Position numbers and translations under genes: made by a program. The notes beneath the pieces are model-generated. The model was given only the letters and a program-made list of their open reading frames with translations. It ran no database searches and had not been told where the DNA came from. Shown piece by piece: positions 54,914-63,472 of a stretch of 64,000 bases of DNA. The stretch's first letter is position 1; the number at the start of each line of letters is the position of its first letter. This DNA is from Thermoleophilaceae bacterium (GTDB taxonomy: Bacteria; Actinomycetota; Thermoleophilia; Solirubrobacterales; Thermoleophilaceae), in assembly GCA_030447905.1 (NCBI GenBank), contig JAUJNZ010000005.1, positions 140,780 through 204,779 of the forward strand, in the 5' to 3' direction.

Positions 54914-55867
54914 ATGGCCTCGATGGATATGTCGGCTCGTCTTCCGCTGGTCGTCGCCGGACTCGTGATGCTGTTGCTCGTTTTCGCTACCTCGCTGAGC
55001 GCGCGGGGCGCCCGAGCTCGTGCGGGGGCCGAAGCCGTCGCGGCGAGCGACGGGGCATCGGCTCCGAGGCCGGCAGGCCTGAGGTTGAGGCCCGTCGCTC
55101 GCTTGGAGGCGAAGGCCCGACCCGCCGCGACCCAGCGTGCGTCGAGGACATCGCGAGCGACTCGCTCTCCCGCCGCCGCGACCATGGCAGGGCGCCCGGC
55201 CCCGACCGTCGCGACCCGCCTTTCTGAGCGGCATCCGGCCACGGTCTCGCGTCCCCGCGCCCGGCCGGCCAAGCTGCTCCGCGTGCGATCGGGCCGCTCG
55301 ATCGCCGTGCGCTCCCGACCCGGAGGACGCGTCATCCGACGGCTCGGCGATCGGTCCGAGCTCGGCTCCCGCCGGGTGCTGAGCGCGGTGACGACCCGCG
55401 GCCCCTGGCTCGGCGTCGCCTCGTCCGCGCGCACCGACGGGCGGCTCGGTTGGGTCGACGGTCGCAGCTCGGCCCTCACGCTCACTGCGGCCGAGGTCTC
55501 GATCCAGGCCGACCTCTCGCGCCGGCGGGTCGAGCTGCGCAGCGGAAGCCGCGTCCTCCTCCGCGCCCGGGTGACGATCGGGCGACCGGGGTCGAGCACG
55601 CCGACCGGGCGCTTCGCCGTCACCGACAAGCTGAACGGGCGCGACATGAGTCCGTACTACGGCTGTTGCATCCTCGCCCTCTCCGGGACCCAGCCCAACC
55701 TTCCGGCGGGCTGGAGCGGGGGAGACCGCCTCGCCATCCACGGCACCGACGACCCCGGATCGATCGGCACGGCCAGCTCGGCCGGCTGCCTGCGCGCCGG
55801 CGAGTCCGACGTCAAGCGGCTGATGCGGCTCGTTCCCCTCGGCACGCTCGTCGAGGTTCGTCGCTGA
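54914..55867 (+). CDS. L,D-transpeptidase with YkuD domain (about 317 aa)
   Basis: A membrane-anchor helix near the N-terminus (LPLVVAGLVMLLLVFAT) is followed by an Ala/Arg/Pro-rich stretch. Next is an SH3-like segment (LLRVRSGRSIAVRSRPGGRVI), then the YkuD domain. The domain has SIQADLSRRRVELRSG, GRPGSSTPTGRFAV and the catalytic IHGTD ... SAGCLRAGESDVKRL with HxGT and S-x-GC-R motifs. Such enzymes make 3-3 peptidoglycan cross-links or anchor proteins outside the membrane. ATG 54914 or 54923 are both possible starts; an earlier GTG adds 15 residues. Confidence 0.9.
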   Translation: MASMDMSARLPLVVAGLVMLLLVFATSLSARGARARAGAEAVAASDGASAPRPAGLRLRPVARLEAKARPAATQRASRTSRATRSPAAATMAGRPAPTVATRLSERHPATVSRPRARPAKLLRVRSGRSIAVRSRPGGRVIRRLGDRSELGSRRVLSAVTTRGPWLGVASSARTDGRLGWVDGRSSALTLTAAEVSIQADLSRRRVELRSGSRVLLRARVTIGRPGSSTPTGRFAVTDKLNGRDMSPYYGCCILALSGTQPNLPAGWSGGDRLAIHGTDDPGSIGTASSAGCLRAGESDVKRLMRLVPLGTLVEVRR

Positions 55868-56037
55868 GGCCGATCGCGCGCCCGCGACGCCCGCGCGACA
55901 TCAGCGGACGGCCGCTCGCACGGTCCTGATCCCCCGGTCGCGGGTCGCGCTGCGTGGCGTCGACCACGCTCGGAAGGTTGCTCCGGCCCGGCGCTGTGTA
56001 AGGGCGTTCTCATCGTGGATCCCTATATCCAAGAAGC

Positions 56038-56058
56038 AGAATTTGGTTCGTAAACTCT
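56038..56058. promoter_or_regulatory. Candidate DtxR/MntR-type operator (AGANTTT-N7-AAANTCT)
   Basis: A 21-bp imperfect dyad in which 12 of 14 arm positions are symmetric lies 4 bp before the GTG start of the DtxR-family regulator. Size, AT-rich arms and position fit autoregulation of a manganese/iron regulator gene. The direct match to known MntR boxes is only partial. Confidence 0.5.
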
Positions 56059-56062
56059 TGCC

Positions 56063-56747
56063 GTGACGGTCTCCGACACCAGCCACCGCTCGCCCGTCGT
56101 CGAGGACTACGCCAAGGCGATCTACTCGCTCGGAGTCGACGGCGCCAGCCCGGTGGCGACGAGCAGGCTCGCCGACCGGCTCGGGGTAACGCCCGGCTCG
56201 GTCTCGGCCATGGTGCGAAGCTCGGCGAGCTCGGCCTCGCCTCACACACCCCCCTACCGAGGGGTCAGCCTGACCGCCGAAGGCCGCCGCGTGGCCCTCG
56301 AGGTCATCCGCCACCACCGCCTGCTCGAGCTCTTCCTGTCGCAGGTCCTCGAGATGCCGTGGGATCGCGTCCACGCCGAGGCGGAGGTGCTCGAGCACGT
56401 CCTCTCCTCGGAGCTCGAGCAGACGATCGCCGCCAAGCTCGGCGACCCGACGCGTGACCCCCACGGGGACCCGATCCCCCTCCGCGGACTTCCTGGTCGA
56501 GGAGCGCGCGACCCGCAGCCTGAACGACTTCGCCGCCGGGGAGTCCGGGCGCTTCGTGCGGGTCTCGGACGCGGACCCCGCCATGCTCCGCTATCTCGCC
56601 GCGCGCTCGATCAGTCCCGGTGCCCGCCTCGAGGTGCTCGACCGCCAGCCGTTCGGCGGGCCGCTCGAGGTGCGCTTCGACGACGGCGAGGTGCAGACCC
56701 TCGGCGGCGAGCTCACACGGGCGATGCGGGTCGAGGTCGACGAGTGA
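56063..56747 (+). CDS. mntR: DtxR/MntR-family metal-dependent regulator, frame disrupted
   Basis: [16 protein letters not shown] and [20 protein letters not shown] form the winged HTH of DtxR-type repressors. Two compensating slips between 56215 and 56265 garble the recognition wing ([13 protein letters not shown] is expected). [20 protein letters not shown] and [15 protein letters not shown] give the metal-binding dimerisation domain. A single extra C near 56476 then shifts the frame. [20 protein letters not shown] continues to 56747 as the SH3-like FeoA domain. All parts are present, so sequence errors in C runs are as likely as true mutation. Its end overlaps the mntH GTG (GTGA), arguing for Mn control. 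Confidence 0.85.
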
Positions 56748-58048
56748 ACCCTCCGCCGCCGGACTCCAACACGCTCGCGCTTCCCGGTTCCCTCTCCGAG
56801 CCCGAGGTAATCTCGCCGCTGCGGGTCGCCCGAGAGCGCGGACGCGTGCGCGGGAGGCTCGCCCTGCTGGGGCCGGCGTTCGTCGCCGCGGTCGCCTACA
56901 TCGATCCCGGTAACTTCGCCACGAACATCACGGCCGGCGCGAAGTACGGCTACCTGCTCGTGTGGGTGATCGTCGCGGCCAACCTGATCGCGATGCTCGT
57001 GCAGTACCTGTCGGCGAAGATCGGTATAGCCTCGGAGCGCAACCTGCCCGAGCTGTGTCGCGACTCGATGCCGAAGCCCGTCACCTTCGGGCTGTGGCTG
57101 CAGGCCGAGGCCATCGCCATCGCCACCGACCTGGCCGAGTTCGTCGGCGCGGCGATCGCCCTCTACCTCCTCTTCGGCGTGCCCCTGTTCACCGCCGGTC
57201 TGATGACCGCGCTCGTCGCGTTCGCGATCCTCGCCCTCCAGACCAGGGGCTACCGCCGCTTCGAGCTCGCCATCGCGGCCATGCTCGGCCTCGTCCTGCT
57301 CGGGTTCCTCTACGACTTCCTGAAGGTCGGCGTCGACCTCGGCGGCTTCGGCGCGGGGCTCGTGCCGAGCTTCTCCGGCACCGAGAGCGTCCTGCTCGCC
57401 GTCGGCATCCTCGGCGCCTCGGTGATGCCGCACGTCGTCTACCTGCACTCCGCGCTCACCCAGGACCGGATCCCCGCGCGCGACGAGGCCGAGAAGCGGG
57501 AGCTGCTGCGGTTCGGCCGCATCGACGTGATGATCGCGATGGGGCTGGCCGGGGTCATCAACCTGACCATGCTCGTGGTCGCGGCAGGCCTATTCTACGC
57601 CAGCGGACGGACCGGGGTCGACTCGATCGAGGGGGCGCACGCCGGCTTCGAGACCCTGCTCGGGGGCGGCGCGGCGCTGGCCTTTGCCATCGCCCTGCTC
57701 TCCTCGGGGCTCTCGAGCTCGAGCGTCGGCACCTACTCGGGTCAGGTCGTGATGCAGGGGTTCATCCGTCGCCGCATCCCGCTCTTCCTCCGCCGCGCGC
57801 TGACCATGGCCCCGGCGCTGGTCGTGCTCGGAGTCGGCCTCGAGCCGACGAGCACGCTCGTGCTCTCGCAGGTGGTGCTCTCCTTCGGCATCCCCTTCGC
57901 GCTCGAGCCGACCACCCTCCTCACGCGGCGGCGCGACCTGATGGGCGGGCTGGTGAACCGCCCGGCCACGACCGCGGTCGCCTCGGTGGTGGCGGGACTC
58001 ATCATCGCCCTCAACGGCTTCCTGCTCTACGGCACGTTCTTCGGTTAG
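56744..58048 (+). CDS. mntH: Nramp-family divalent metal (Mn2+) transporter MntH
   Basis: About 11 membrane helices are seen. [19 protein letters not shown] carries the DPGN metal-binding motif in TM1, and [15 protein letters not shown] the MPH motif in TM6. Family members import Mn2+ or Fe2+ with protons at the inner membrane. 434 aa is standard. The GTG start overlaps the stop of the DtxR-type regulator gene, so the regulator and transporter are translationally coupled. Confidence 0.95.
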   Translation: MNPPPPDSNTLALPGSLSEPEVISPLRVARERGRVRGRLALLGPAFVAAVAYIDPGNFATNITAGAKYGYLLVWVIVAANLIAMLVQYLSAKIGIASERNLPELCRDSMPKPVTFGLWLQAEAIAIATDLAEFVGAAIALYLLFGVPLFTAGLMTALVAFAILALQTRGYRRFELAIAAMLGLVLLGFLYDFLKVGVDLGGFGAGLVPSFSGTESVLLAVGILGASVMPHVVYLHSALTQDRIPARDEAEKRELLRFGRIDVMIAMGLAGVINLTMLVVAAGLFYASGRTGVDSIEGAHAGFETLLGGGAALAFAIALLSSGLSSSSVGTYSGQVVMQGFIRRRIPLFLRRALTMAPALVVLGVGLEPTSTLVLSQVVLSFGIPFALEPTTLLTRRRDLMGGLVNRPATTAVASVVAGLIIALNGFLLYGTFFG

Positions 58049-58082
58049 TCGGGCCGGGCTCCCGCGGGCGACGCCGCACTCC

Positions 58083-58583
58083 ATGGCCGACGACCTCCCT
58101 GCCGTGCGGGTCGAGCTCTTCCGCGACGCCATGGCCGCCCTGGCGAGCGGGGTGGCCGTGGTCACCGCGCGGCGCGCCGACGGGAGTCCGGCCGGCCTGC
58201 TGGCCACCTCGATCGCGGCCTACAGCGCCGAGCCGCCGTCGATCCTGCTCTCGATCGCCCACAGCTCGCGCTCCCACCCGACCCTCGTCGAGCACGCCGA
58301 GCGCTTCGGGGTCCACCTTCTCGGTCGCGACCAGGGAGCCCTGGCGCAGGCCTTCGCGAGCCGGTCCGACGACAAGTACGCGCGCCTCGACTGGGCGTGG
58401 GATCGAGACGTCCCGCGGCTCGGCGGCGTCGTCTCCTACCTGCGCTGTGGGCGCAGCGCGACCTTCGATCGCTACGACCACTCGATCGTGATCGGAGACG
58501 TGCTCGACGGCCACCACTCCGGCGGCGAGCCGCTGCTCTGGGTGCGCCGGCGCATGGACTGGCGCCTCAGCCCGGAGGCCTAG
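58083..58583 (+). CDS. Flavin reductase-like FMN-binding protein (166 aa)
   Basis: FRDAMAALASGVAVVTARRADGS and PAGLLATSIAAYSAEPPSILL are the flavin-binding start of the flavin-reductase/HpaC family. HPTLVEHAERFGVHLLG and the closing YDHSIVIGDVLDGHHSGGE also match. These enzymes reduce FMN or FAD with NAD(P)H for a partner monooxygenase; none is adjacent. It starts 34 bp after mntH and the next gene is a nitroreductase, so both may serve a flavin-based redox step. Confidence 0.88.
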   Translation: MADDLPAVRVELFRDAMAALASGVAVVTARRADGSPAGLLATSIAAYSAEPPSILLSIAHSSRSHPTLVEHAERFGVHLLGRDQGALAQAFASRSDDKYARLDWAWDRDVPRLGGVVSYLRCGRSATFDRYDHSIVIGDVLDGHHSGGEPLLWVRRRMDWRLSPEA

Positions 58584-58621
58584 GCGTGGCCGCCGTCGCG
58601 CCGTGTCGATACGGTGGGTAC

Positions 58622-59134
58622 GTGGACGCCTACCTGGCCGTGGTCGCCAAGCGCGAGGTGCGCGACTACACCGACCGTCCGCTTCCGGATGAGGTGGTCG
58701 AGCGGCTGCTCGAGGCCGGCCGCGTCACCGGAAGCTCGATGAACCGTCAGGCCTGGCGCTTTCTAGCGCTCGAGAGCCGCGAGATCCGCGACGCCGTCGC
58801 CGACACGGTCTACGAGCCCGACAACCTGCTCGGGGCGGCGCTCGCGGTAGCGATCGTCGTAGCCGGCGGCGCCACCGGCGACTTCGATGCTGGGCGTGCC
58901 GCTCAGAACATGATGATCGCGGCCCTCAGCGACGGCGTCGGCTCGTGCCCGAACGGCGTGGCCGACCGCGAGCGGTTCGGGGAGCTCGTACCTCTGGAGG
59001 AGGGGGAGCGGCCGGCGATCGTGATCTCCTTCGGCTTTCCCGCCGGCGCCTACCGGCCCGAGGACCGCTCCCCGCGGGAGTGGATCCGCCGGGCGCGGCG
59101 CAAGCCCGCGCCCGAGGTGATCAGTCGGCTCTGA
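58622..59134 (+). CDS. Nitroreductase-family FMN protein (170 aa)
   Basis: VVAKREVRDYTDRPLPDEVVERLLEAGR is the typical Arg-rich FMN-phosphate start. GSSMNRQAWRFLAL and AAQNMMIAALSDGVGSCPNGV correspond to the other cofactor contacts, and ISFGFPAGAYRPEDRS to the C-terminal strand. It is a small NAD(P)H-dependent reductase; the electron acceptor is unknown. GTG 58622 is used; an in-frame GTG 36 bp upstream is possible. It is the complete counterpart of the damaged nitroreductase at 22042-22479. Confidence 0.88.
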   Translation: MDAYLAVVAKREVRDYTDRPLPDEVVERLLEAGRVTGSSMNRQAWRFLALESREIRDAVADTVYEPDNLLGAALAVAIVVAGGATGDFDAGRAAQNMMIAALSDGVGSCPNGVADRERFGELVPLEEGERPAIVISFGFPAGAYRPEDRSPREWIRRARRKPAPEVISRL

Positions 59135-59152
59135 GCGCCACGTGACGACCCA

Positions 59153-59225
59153 AGCCGGAGAGGGGATTCGAACCCCTGACCTGCCGCTTACAAGGCGGCT
59201 GCTCTGCCAGCTGAGCTACTCCGGC
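59153..59225 (-). tRNA. tRNA-Thr (anticodon TGT)
   Basis: On the minus strand the acceptor stem GCCGGAG pairs with CTCCGGC. The D arm begins AGCTCAGCTGGC. The anticodon arm GCCGC-CTTGTAA-GCGGC gives anticodon TGT, reading ACA. The T arm contains GGGGTTCGAATCCCC. The 73-nt gene does not encode CCA. In related genomes tRNA-Thr lies near rpmG-secE-nusG after sigH; those genes are not in this window. Confidence 0.96.
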
Positions 59226-59239
59226 ACTCGCTCGCGAGT

Positions 59240-59806
59240 CTAAGGCGCGGATGCGGGGGGCGGCGACGGCGACGAGGCTCCGGCCGCGCCGGCGGCCCCG
59301 ACCGCCGCCTCGATGTCGCCGAAGCCGTTCGAGGACAAGTCGTACTCCGGCGGCTCGACGTGGCGATCGGCGTTGAGCTGGGCCTCGAGCAGTCCCAGCG
59401 CGACCCCGAACAAGGCATGCCGCCACACGGCCTGAGCGTGAGCCTGACGGTTGCCCGCGAGGACCGGGATCTCGTCGCGAGCGGGGTGGACGCGGTCGAC
59501 GAGCGTCACGAGCGGCCACAGGCCGAAGTGCTCGACCATGCCGGCGAGCACGCCTCGGGCGACGGGTGGGCCGGGGAGGAACGGTCGCAGCTGGGCGTAC
59601 ACCGCGCCGAACAGCGCGCCGTTGGCGACGTGCAGGGCGGCGCCGACGAGGGGCCAGCCCGTACCCCGCGTGACGGCCTTCCCGAGTAGCTCCACATCGT
59701 CGTAGGCCGACCCGCCAACGCGCTTGTCGAGCGGCTGCTGAGCGGCCCAGGCTCCCGCTGCGAGGCCGCCCGCCAGGGCCCCGTTGAGGCTGCGGCGGAG
59801 GTCCAT
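59240..59806 (-). CDS. Hypothetical membrane-associated protein (188 aa)
   Basis: I do not recognise the family with certainty. RRSLNGALAGGLAAGAWAAQ is a first hydrophobic helix with glycines. PLVGAALHVANGALFGAVYA and HALFGVALGLLEAQL are further amphipathic or membrane helices, giving a small DUF1440-like pattern. The C-terminus is Ala/Ser/Pro-rich. No catalytic motif is visible. It is transcribed toward the tRNA gene and away from the PlsC-GpsA fusion gene. The 59807-59982 gap probably contains both promoters; I see nothing else there. Confidence 0.65.
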   Translation of the reverse strand: MDLRRSLNGALAGGLAAGAWAAQQPLDKRVGGSAYDDVELLGKAVTRGTGWPLVGAALHVANGALFGAVYAQLRPFLPGPPVARGVLAGMVEHFGLWPLVTLVDRVHPARDEIPVLAGNRQAHAQAVWRHALFGVALGLLEAQLNADRHVEPPEYDLSSNGFGDIEAAVGAAGAAGASSPSPPPASAP

Positions 59807-59982
59807 GGCGGCAGCCTACCGCGCGGGCCGCCTTACGGGCGTGTCGCGGTCGCGCAACGAGCTTCGCGCGGGTCGGACCGCGGCGTAACCGCCCCCGCCC
59901 GGGGGGGTACCACGGTCGGAAGCCAGGTTTCAAGGGAGGCGCCCGACGTGATCGGGCGCGCCTGGCCGCCATCTCACCTTCG

Positions 59983-61713
59983 ATGCCCCGTCGCCCCGAC
60001 CCGACCCCAAGCGCGCCCCTCCGCGAGCCCGCGCGGAAGGCCAACCGGACGTCCACGCGCGATCTCGAAGGCCACCACGAGCGCACCCGCCGCCGCGGCG
60101 TCAACCGGCCGCTCCTGCTGCTCGCCCACCTGCTCCTGCGGCCGCCGATCCTGCTCCTCTTTCGGCTCGGGCGCACGGGGCGCGAGCACATCCCCGCGCG
60201 TGGAGCGGTCCTCCTCGCCGCCAACCACCGCTCCTTCCTCGACCCGTGGCTCATAGCGTGCTGCGCTCGCCGCCCGATCTACTTCATGGCCAAGCGCGAG
60301 CTCTTCGACCGGCGCCTCGTGGGCCGGATGCTCAACGCGCTCGGCGCCTTTCCCGTCTGTCGGGGCGAGTCGGACGAAACCGCCATGGAGACCGCCCGGC
60401 TGCTGCTCGAGCGCGGTGAGGCGGTCGTCGTCTTCCCGGAGGGAAGGCGCATCCGCCGCGGGTCGCTGCGGCGCCCCCGTCGCGGCGTCGGCCGGCTCGC
60501 GCTCGAGACCGGAGCGCCCGTCGTCCCGATCGCGGTGCTCGGCTCCGAGCGGGCACGGCGAGGATGGGTGGTCCGCCCCGTCAAGATCCGCGTCCGCTGC
60601 GGGCGCCCCCTCACCTTCCCGCGCATCCAGCGGCCCTCCTCGCGGCTCGCCGCCGAGCTCGGCGAGCGCGTCTGGCCGTGCGTCGAGCTGCAGTGGGAGT
60701 GGCTCGGCGGCCTCCCTCCGCTGCGTACCGCCGCGGTCGTCGGGGCGGGCGCGATGGGAACCGCGTTCGCCGTGCTGCTCGCGCGCGCCGGGCTCGACGT
60801 CCAGCTCGGCTGCCGGCGCGCCGATCAGGCCGCGCGCCTGCGCGAGGACGGCGCGAACGCGGCCTACCTGCCCAACGTCGAGCTGCCCGAGGGCGTGCGC
60901 GTGGCGACGACCGCTGAGATCGAGTACGGCGGAATCGACCTCCTCGTGCTCGCCGTCCCCTCCCGCGAGGTCCCCGAGGTGGTCGCCCGGATCGGAGCGC
61001 GCGTCGGGGGGCGAAGCGCCGTGCTGGTGCTCGCCAAAGGGCTGGTTGCGCCGCTCGGGGCTCGCCCGACAAGCTACGTGCAGGCGCGCGTCGCCGCGCG
61101 CGCGGTCGCCTACCTCGGCGGACCCGCGCACGCCGCGGAGGCGGTCGCCCACGGTGCCGCGGTGGTACTCGCCTCCGCCGACGACGATCTGCGCCCGCAG
61201 CTCGCCGAGATCCTCGCCCGAGCCGGGCTCGACGTCGAGCAGACCGACGACGTGGTCGGCGCGGAGCTCGGCGGATGCGCGAAGAACGCCGCCACGCTCG
61301 CCGCCTCGGTGGCCGCCGCGGTGAGCAACAACGGCGCCGGAGCCGCGGCCGGACGGGTATTCGCCGAGGCCTACGAGCTGGCGATCGAAGCGGGGGCTCG
61401 ACCCGAGACCCTCGTGGGCCTCGCCGGGGTCGGCGACCTGGTCGGAACCGCGCTCGCGGCCGGCAGTCGCAACCGGCGCGCGGGCGAGCTCCTGGCCGAA
61501 GGCTTACCCGCCGATCAGGTGCCGGGCGTGCTCGGGTGCGCCGCCGAGTCGCTCGACGCGGTCCCGCTGCTCGTCGACGCGCTCGAGCGGGCCGGCATCG
61601 AGTGCCCGACGACGCGCGGGCTGGCCGCGCTCGTGGCGGGCGAGACCACCGCCGAGCGATGGATCGAAGAGCTCGGAAGCGGGGCGGCCGACCGGCAGAG
61701 GAGCGTCGCCTGA
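59983..61713 (+). CDS. PlsC-GpsA fusion: acyltransferase + glycerol-3-phosphate dehydrogenase (576 aa)
   Basis: Residues about 40-240 are a PlsC-type acyltransferase: LLAANHRSFLDPW is NHxxxxD, FPEGRRIRRG the phosphate-binding motif, and APVVPIAVLGSE the downstream strand. From about residue 246 a complete GpsA follows. VVGAGAMGTAFAVLLARAG is the NAD(P) site and GGCAKNAATLAASV holds the catalytic Lys. GVGDLVGTALAAGSRNRRAGELL is the glycerol-phosphate signature. One chain could thus make sn-glycerol-3-phosphate from DHAP and acylate it or its lysophosphatidate at the membrane. No frameshift or stop lies between the parts. The N-terminal 35 residues are basic. Confidence 0.88.
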   Translation: MPRRPDPTPSAPLREPARKANRTSTRDLEGHHERTRRRGVNRPLLLLAHLLLRPPILLLFRLGRTGREHIPARGAVLLAANHRSFLDPWLIACCARRPIYFMAKRELFDRRLVGRMLNALGAFPVCRGESDETAMETARLLLERGEAVVVFPEGRRIRRGSLRRPRRGVGRLALETGAPVVPIAVLGSERARRGWVVRPVKIRVRCGRPLTFPRIQRPSSRLAAELGERVWPCVELQWEWLGGLPPLRTAAVVGAGAMGTAFAVLLARAGLDVQLGCRRADQAARLREDGANAAYLPNVELPEGVRVATTAEIEYGGIDLLVLAVPSREVPEVVARIGARVGGRSAVLVLAKGLVAPLGARPTSYVQARVAARAVAYLGGPAHAAEAVAHGAAVVLASADDDLRPQLAEILARAGLDVEQTDDVVGAELGGCAKNAATLAASVAAAVSNNGAGAAAGRVFAEAYELAIEAGARPETLVGLAGVGDLVGTALAAGSRNRRAGELLAEGLPADQVPGVLGCAAESLDAVPLLVDALERAGIECPTTRGLAALVAGETTAERWIEELGSGAADRQRSVA

Positions 61714-61738
61714 GCCAGCGCGGGGTAGGTCCAGATGG

Positions 61739-62269
61739 GTGGAGCGCCTCGACGGCAAGGCGGAGCTCGACGCCGAGTTCACAGATCTTTATCGCGCTCA
61801 CCTGCGCGACGTCTATAGCTATGCGTATTACCGGATCGGCAACCACCACGACGCGGAGGACCTCACGGAGCAGACCTTTCTCCAGGCCTGGCGGCACTTC
61901 GAGCGCGCCCGGCGCGAGGCCGAGGGCCGTCCCCTGCGGCCGTGGCTCATCCGCATCGCCCACAACCTCGCCGCCAACTACTACCGCGATCGCTCGCGAC
62001 GCCCGCAGACCAACCTCGACGATGCCGCCCCGGTCGCGGCGCTGCACGAGACGGCGAGGCTCGTCGAGGGCCGCCAAGAGCTGCGCGACGTCCTCGAGGG
62101 TGTGGCCGCTCTTCCCGACGACCGCCGCGAGGCCCTGATCATGCGCTTTGCGCTCGGCATGGACAACCGCGAGATCGCGCGAGCCCTCGGGCGCTCGGAG
62201 GGAGCGACCAAGGTGCTGCTCCACCGCGCGATCAAGCAGCTCGAGGGGGCGCTGGCGACCCATGGCTGA
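61739..62269 (+). CDS. ECF-type sigma-70 factor (176 aa)
   Basis: Region 2 reads FTDLYRAHLRDVYSYAYYRIG and HHDAEDLTEQTFLQAWRHFERA. RPWLIRIAHNLAANYYRDRSRR closes region 2. Region 4 is LPDDRREALIMRFALGMDNREIARALGRSEGATKVLLHRAIKQL. The start is GTG. The stop overlaps the next gene (ATGGCTGA), which encodes a small single-span membrane protein; such pairs usually are sigma and anti-sigma factors. No target promoter could be identified. Confidence 0.93.
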   Translation: MERLDGKAELDAEFTDLYRAHLRDVYSYAYYRIGNHHDAEDLTEQTFLQAWRHFERARREAEGRPLRPWLIRIAHNLAANYYRDRSRRPQTNLDDAAPVAALHETARLVEGRQELRDVLEGVAALPDDRREALIMRFALGMDNREIARALGRSEGATKVLLHRAIKQLEGALATHG

Positions 62270-62606
62270 GCTGAGCGACACCGAGCGCCTGTTGCGCTAC
62301 GCCCTCGCTCCGGTCGAGCCGCCGCGCGGCCTCGCCGATCGAGTCGAGCGCCATCTGGCGCTGGTCGCCGGCGCGGCGGCGGAGGAGCTCGCCGACTGGG
62401 AGCTGAGCGCCATGCGCGACCCCCGCAACTGGGTGCGTCCGGTGGCCGCGGTCGCGGTGGGAGGCGTGGCGGCGGGAGGGCTGGTGCTGGTACGCGCCCG
62501 CCGCCACACGCGCGAGCGACCGCGGGGCGGCGTCGGGGGTATGCGCGGGCTCGACCGCGGTGCGCGTGAGGTGGTGCGGGGCGTGCGGCGGCGCCTCGCG
62601 CGCTGA
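62262..62606 (+). CDS. Small single-span membrane protein, putative anti-sigma partner (114 aa)
   Basis: Residues 1-60 are helical and acidic to neutral (LSDTERLLRYALAPVEPPRG LADRVERHL), like the cytoplasmic part of anti-sigma factors that often begin with a short Leu-rich helix. One membrane span follows (VRPVAAVAVGGVAAGGLVLV), then a basic Arg-rich tail. There is no zinc-binding HxxxCxxC motif. The 8-bp overlap with the ECF sigma gene indicates translational coupling. The anti-sigma role is inferred from context. Confidence 0.7.
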   Translation: MAELSDTERLLRYALAPVEPPRGLADRVERHLALVAGAAAEELADWELSAMRDPRNWVRPVAAVAVGGVAAGGLVLVRARRHTRERPRGGVGGMRGLDRGAREVVRGVRRRLAR

Positions 62607-62677
62607 GGCAGAGCTCGCCGTCCGTCGGGGCCGGGCGCCCGCCCCGAGCCGCCTCGGGCGCCGATATCGTCTGAGCC

Positions 62678-63472
62678 ATGCCGACCTGCTACCGGCATTC
62701 CGACCGCGAGACCGGCGTTGCCTGCTCCAACTGCGAGCGCCCGATCTGCCCCGACTGCATGACGACGACGCCCGTGGGCATGCGCTGCCCGGAGTGCGCG
62801 CGCGACCGCACCCAGGTGCGCAGCCTGCAAACGCTAGAACGCCAGCCGACGCTGACCTACGCCCTCATCGGCGTCAACGTGCTGGTGGCGCTCGCGGTGT
62901 TCCTCGGAGGGGGGCTTCTGATCGGCTACGGCGCGGTCTCCCGTGAGACGGTCGCTTCGGGCGAGGTCTGGCGCATCGTCACCGCCGGCTTCCTGCACGC
63001 ACCGGGCAACCCCCTGCACCTGCTGTTCAACATGTTCGCCCTCTACATCCTCGGCGGCCTGCTCGAGCCGGCGGTCGGGCGGCTGCGCTTTGCTCTCATC
63101 TACTTCGTGTCCTTGCTCGCAGGGTCGTTCGGCGCGCTGCTGTTTCAGCCGACGGGCTTCACGATCGGCGCCTCCGGGGCGGTCTTCGGCATGATGAGCG
63201 CGGCCATCGTGGTCATGCGCAATCGCGGCATCAGCCCGATGGAGAGCGGCCTCGGCATCTGGCTGGGGCTCAACCTCGCGATCACCTTCCTGATACCGGG
63301 AATCTCGATCGGCGGCCACATCGGCGGGCTCGTGGGCGGGGCGCTCGCGGCCCTCCTCCTGTTCGAGATCGGGGACCGGGTGCGCGTGCCGGCGGTCGTG
63401 CCAGCCGCGGCGGTGGCCGCGCTGGGCGGCCTCGCGGTCGCGGGGTCGCTGGCGATCTCGGGCGCCGGCTAG
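62678..63472 (+). CDS. Rhomboid-family intramembrane serine protease with N-terminal B-box-like zinc finger (264 aa)
   Basis: The N-terminus has a compact zinc finger (CYRHSDRETGVACSNCERPICPDC, then MRCPECA), as in actinobacterial rhomboids. Six or seven spans follow. The catalytic Ser is in IGASGAVFGMM and the catalytic His in GGHIGGLVGGALAAL. HLLFNMFALYILGG is the loop-1/TM2 His-Asn motif. Rhomboids cut membrane proteins within or near their spans. The final spans are Ala/Gly/Val-rich. ATG start. Confidence 0.93.
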   Translation: MPTCYRHSDRETGVACSNCERPICPDCMTTTPVGMRCPECARDRTQVRSLQTLERQPTLTYALIGVNVLVALAVFLGGGLLIGYGAVSRETVASGEVWRIVTAGFLHAPGNPLHLLFNMFALYILGGLLEPAVGRLRFALIYFVSLLAGSFGALLFQPTGFTIGASGAVFGMMSAAIVVMRNRGISPMESGLGIWLGLNLAITFLIPGISIGGHIGGLVGGALAALLLFEIGDRVRVPAVVPAAAVAALGGLAVAGSLAISGAG

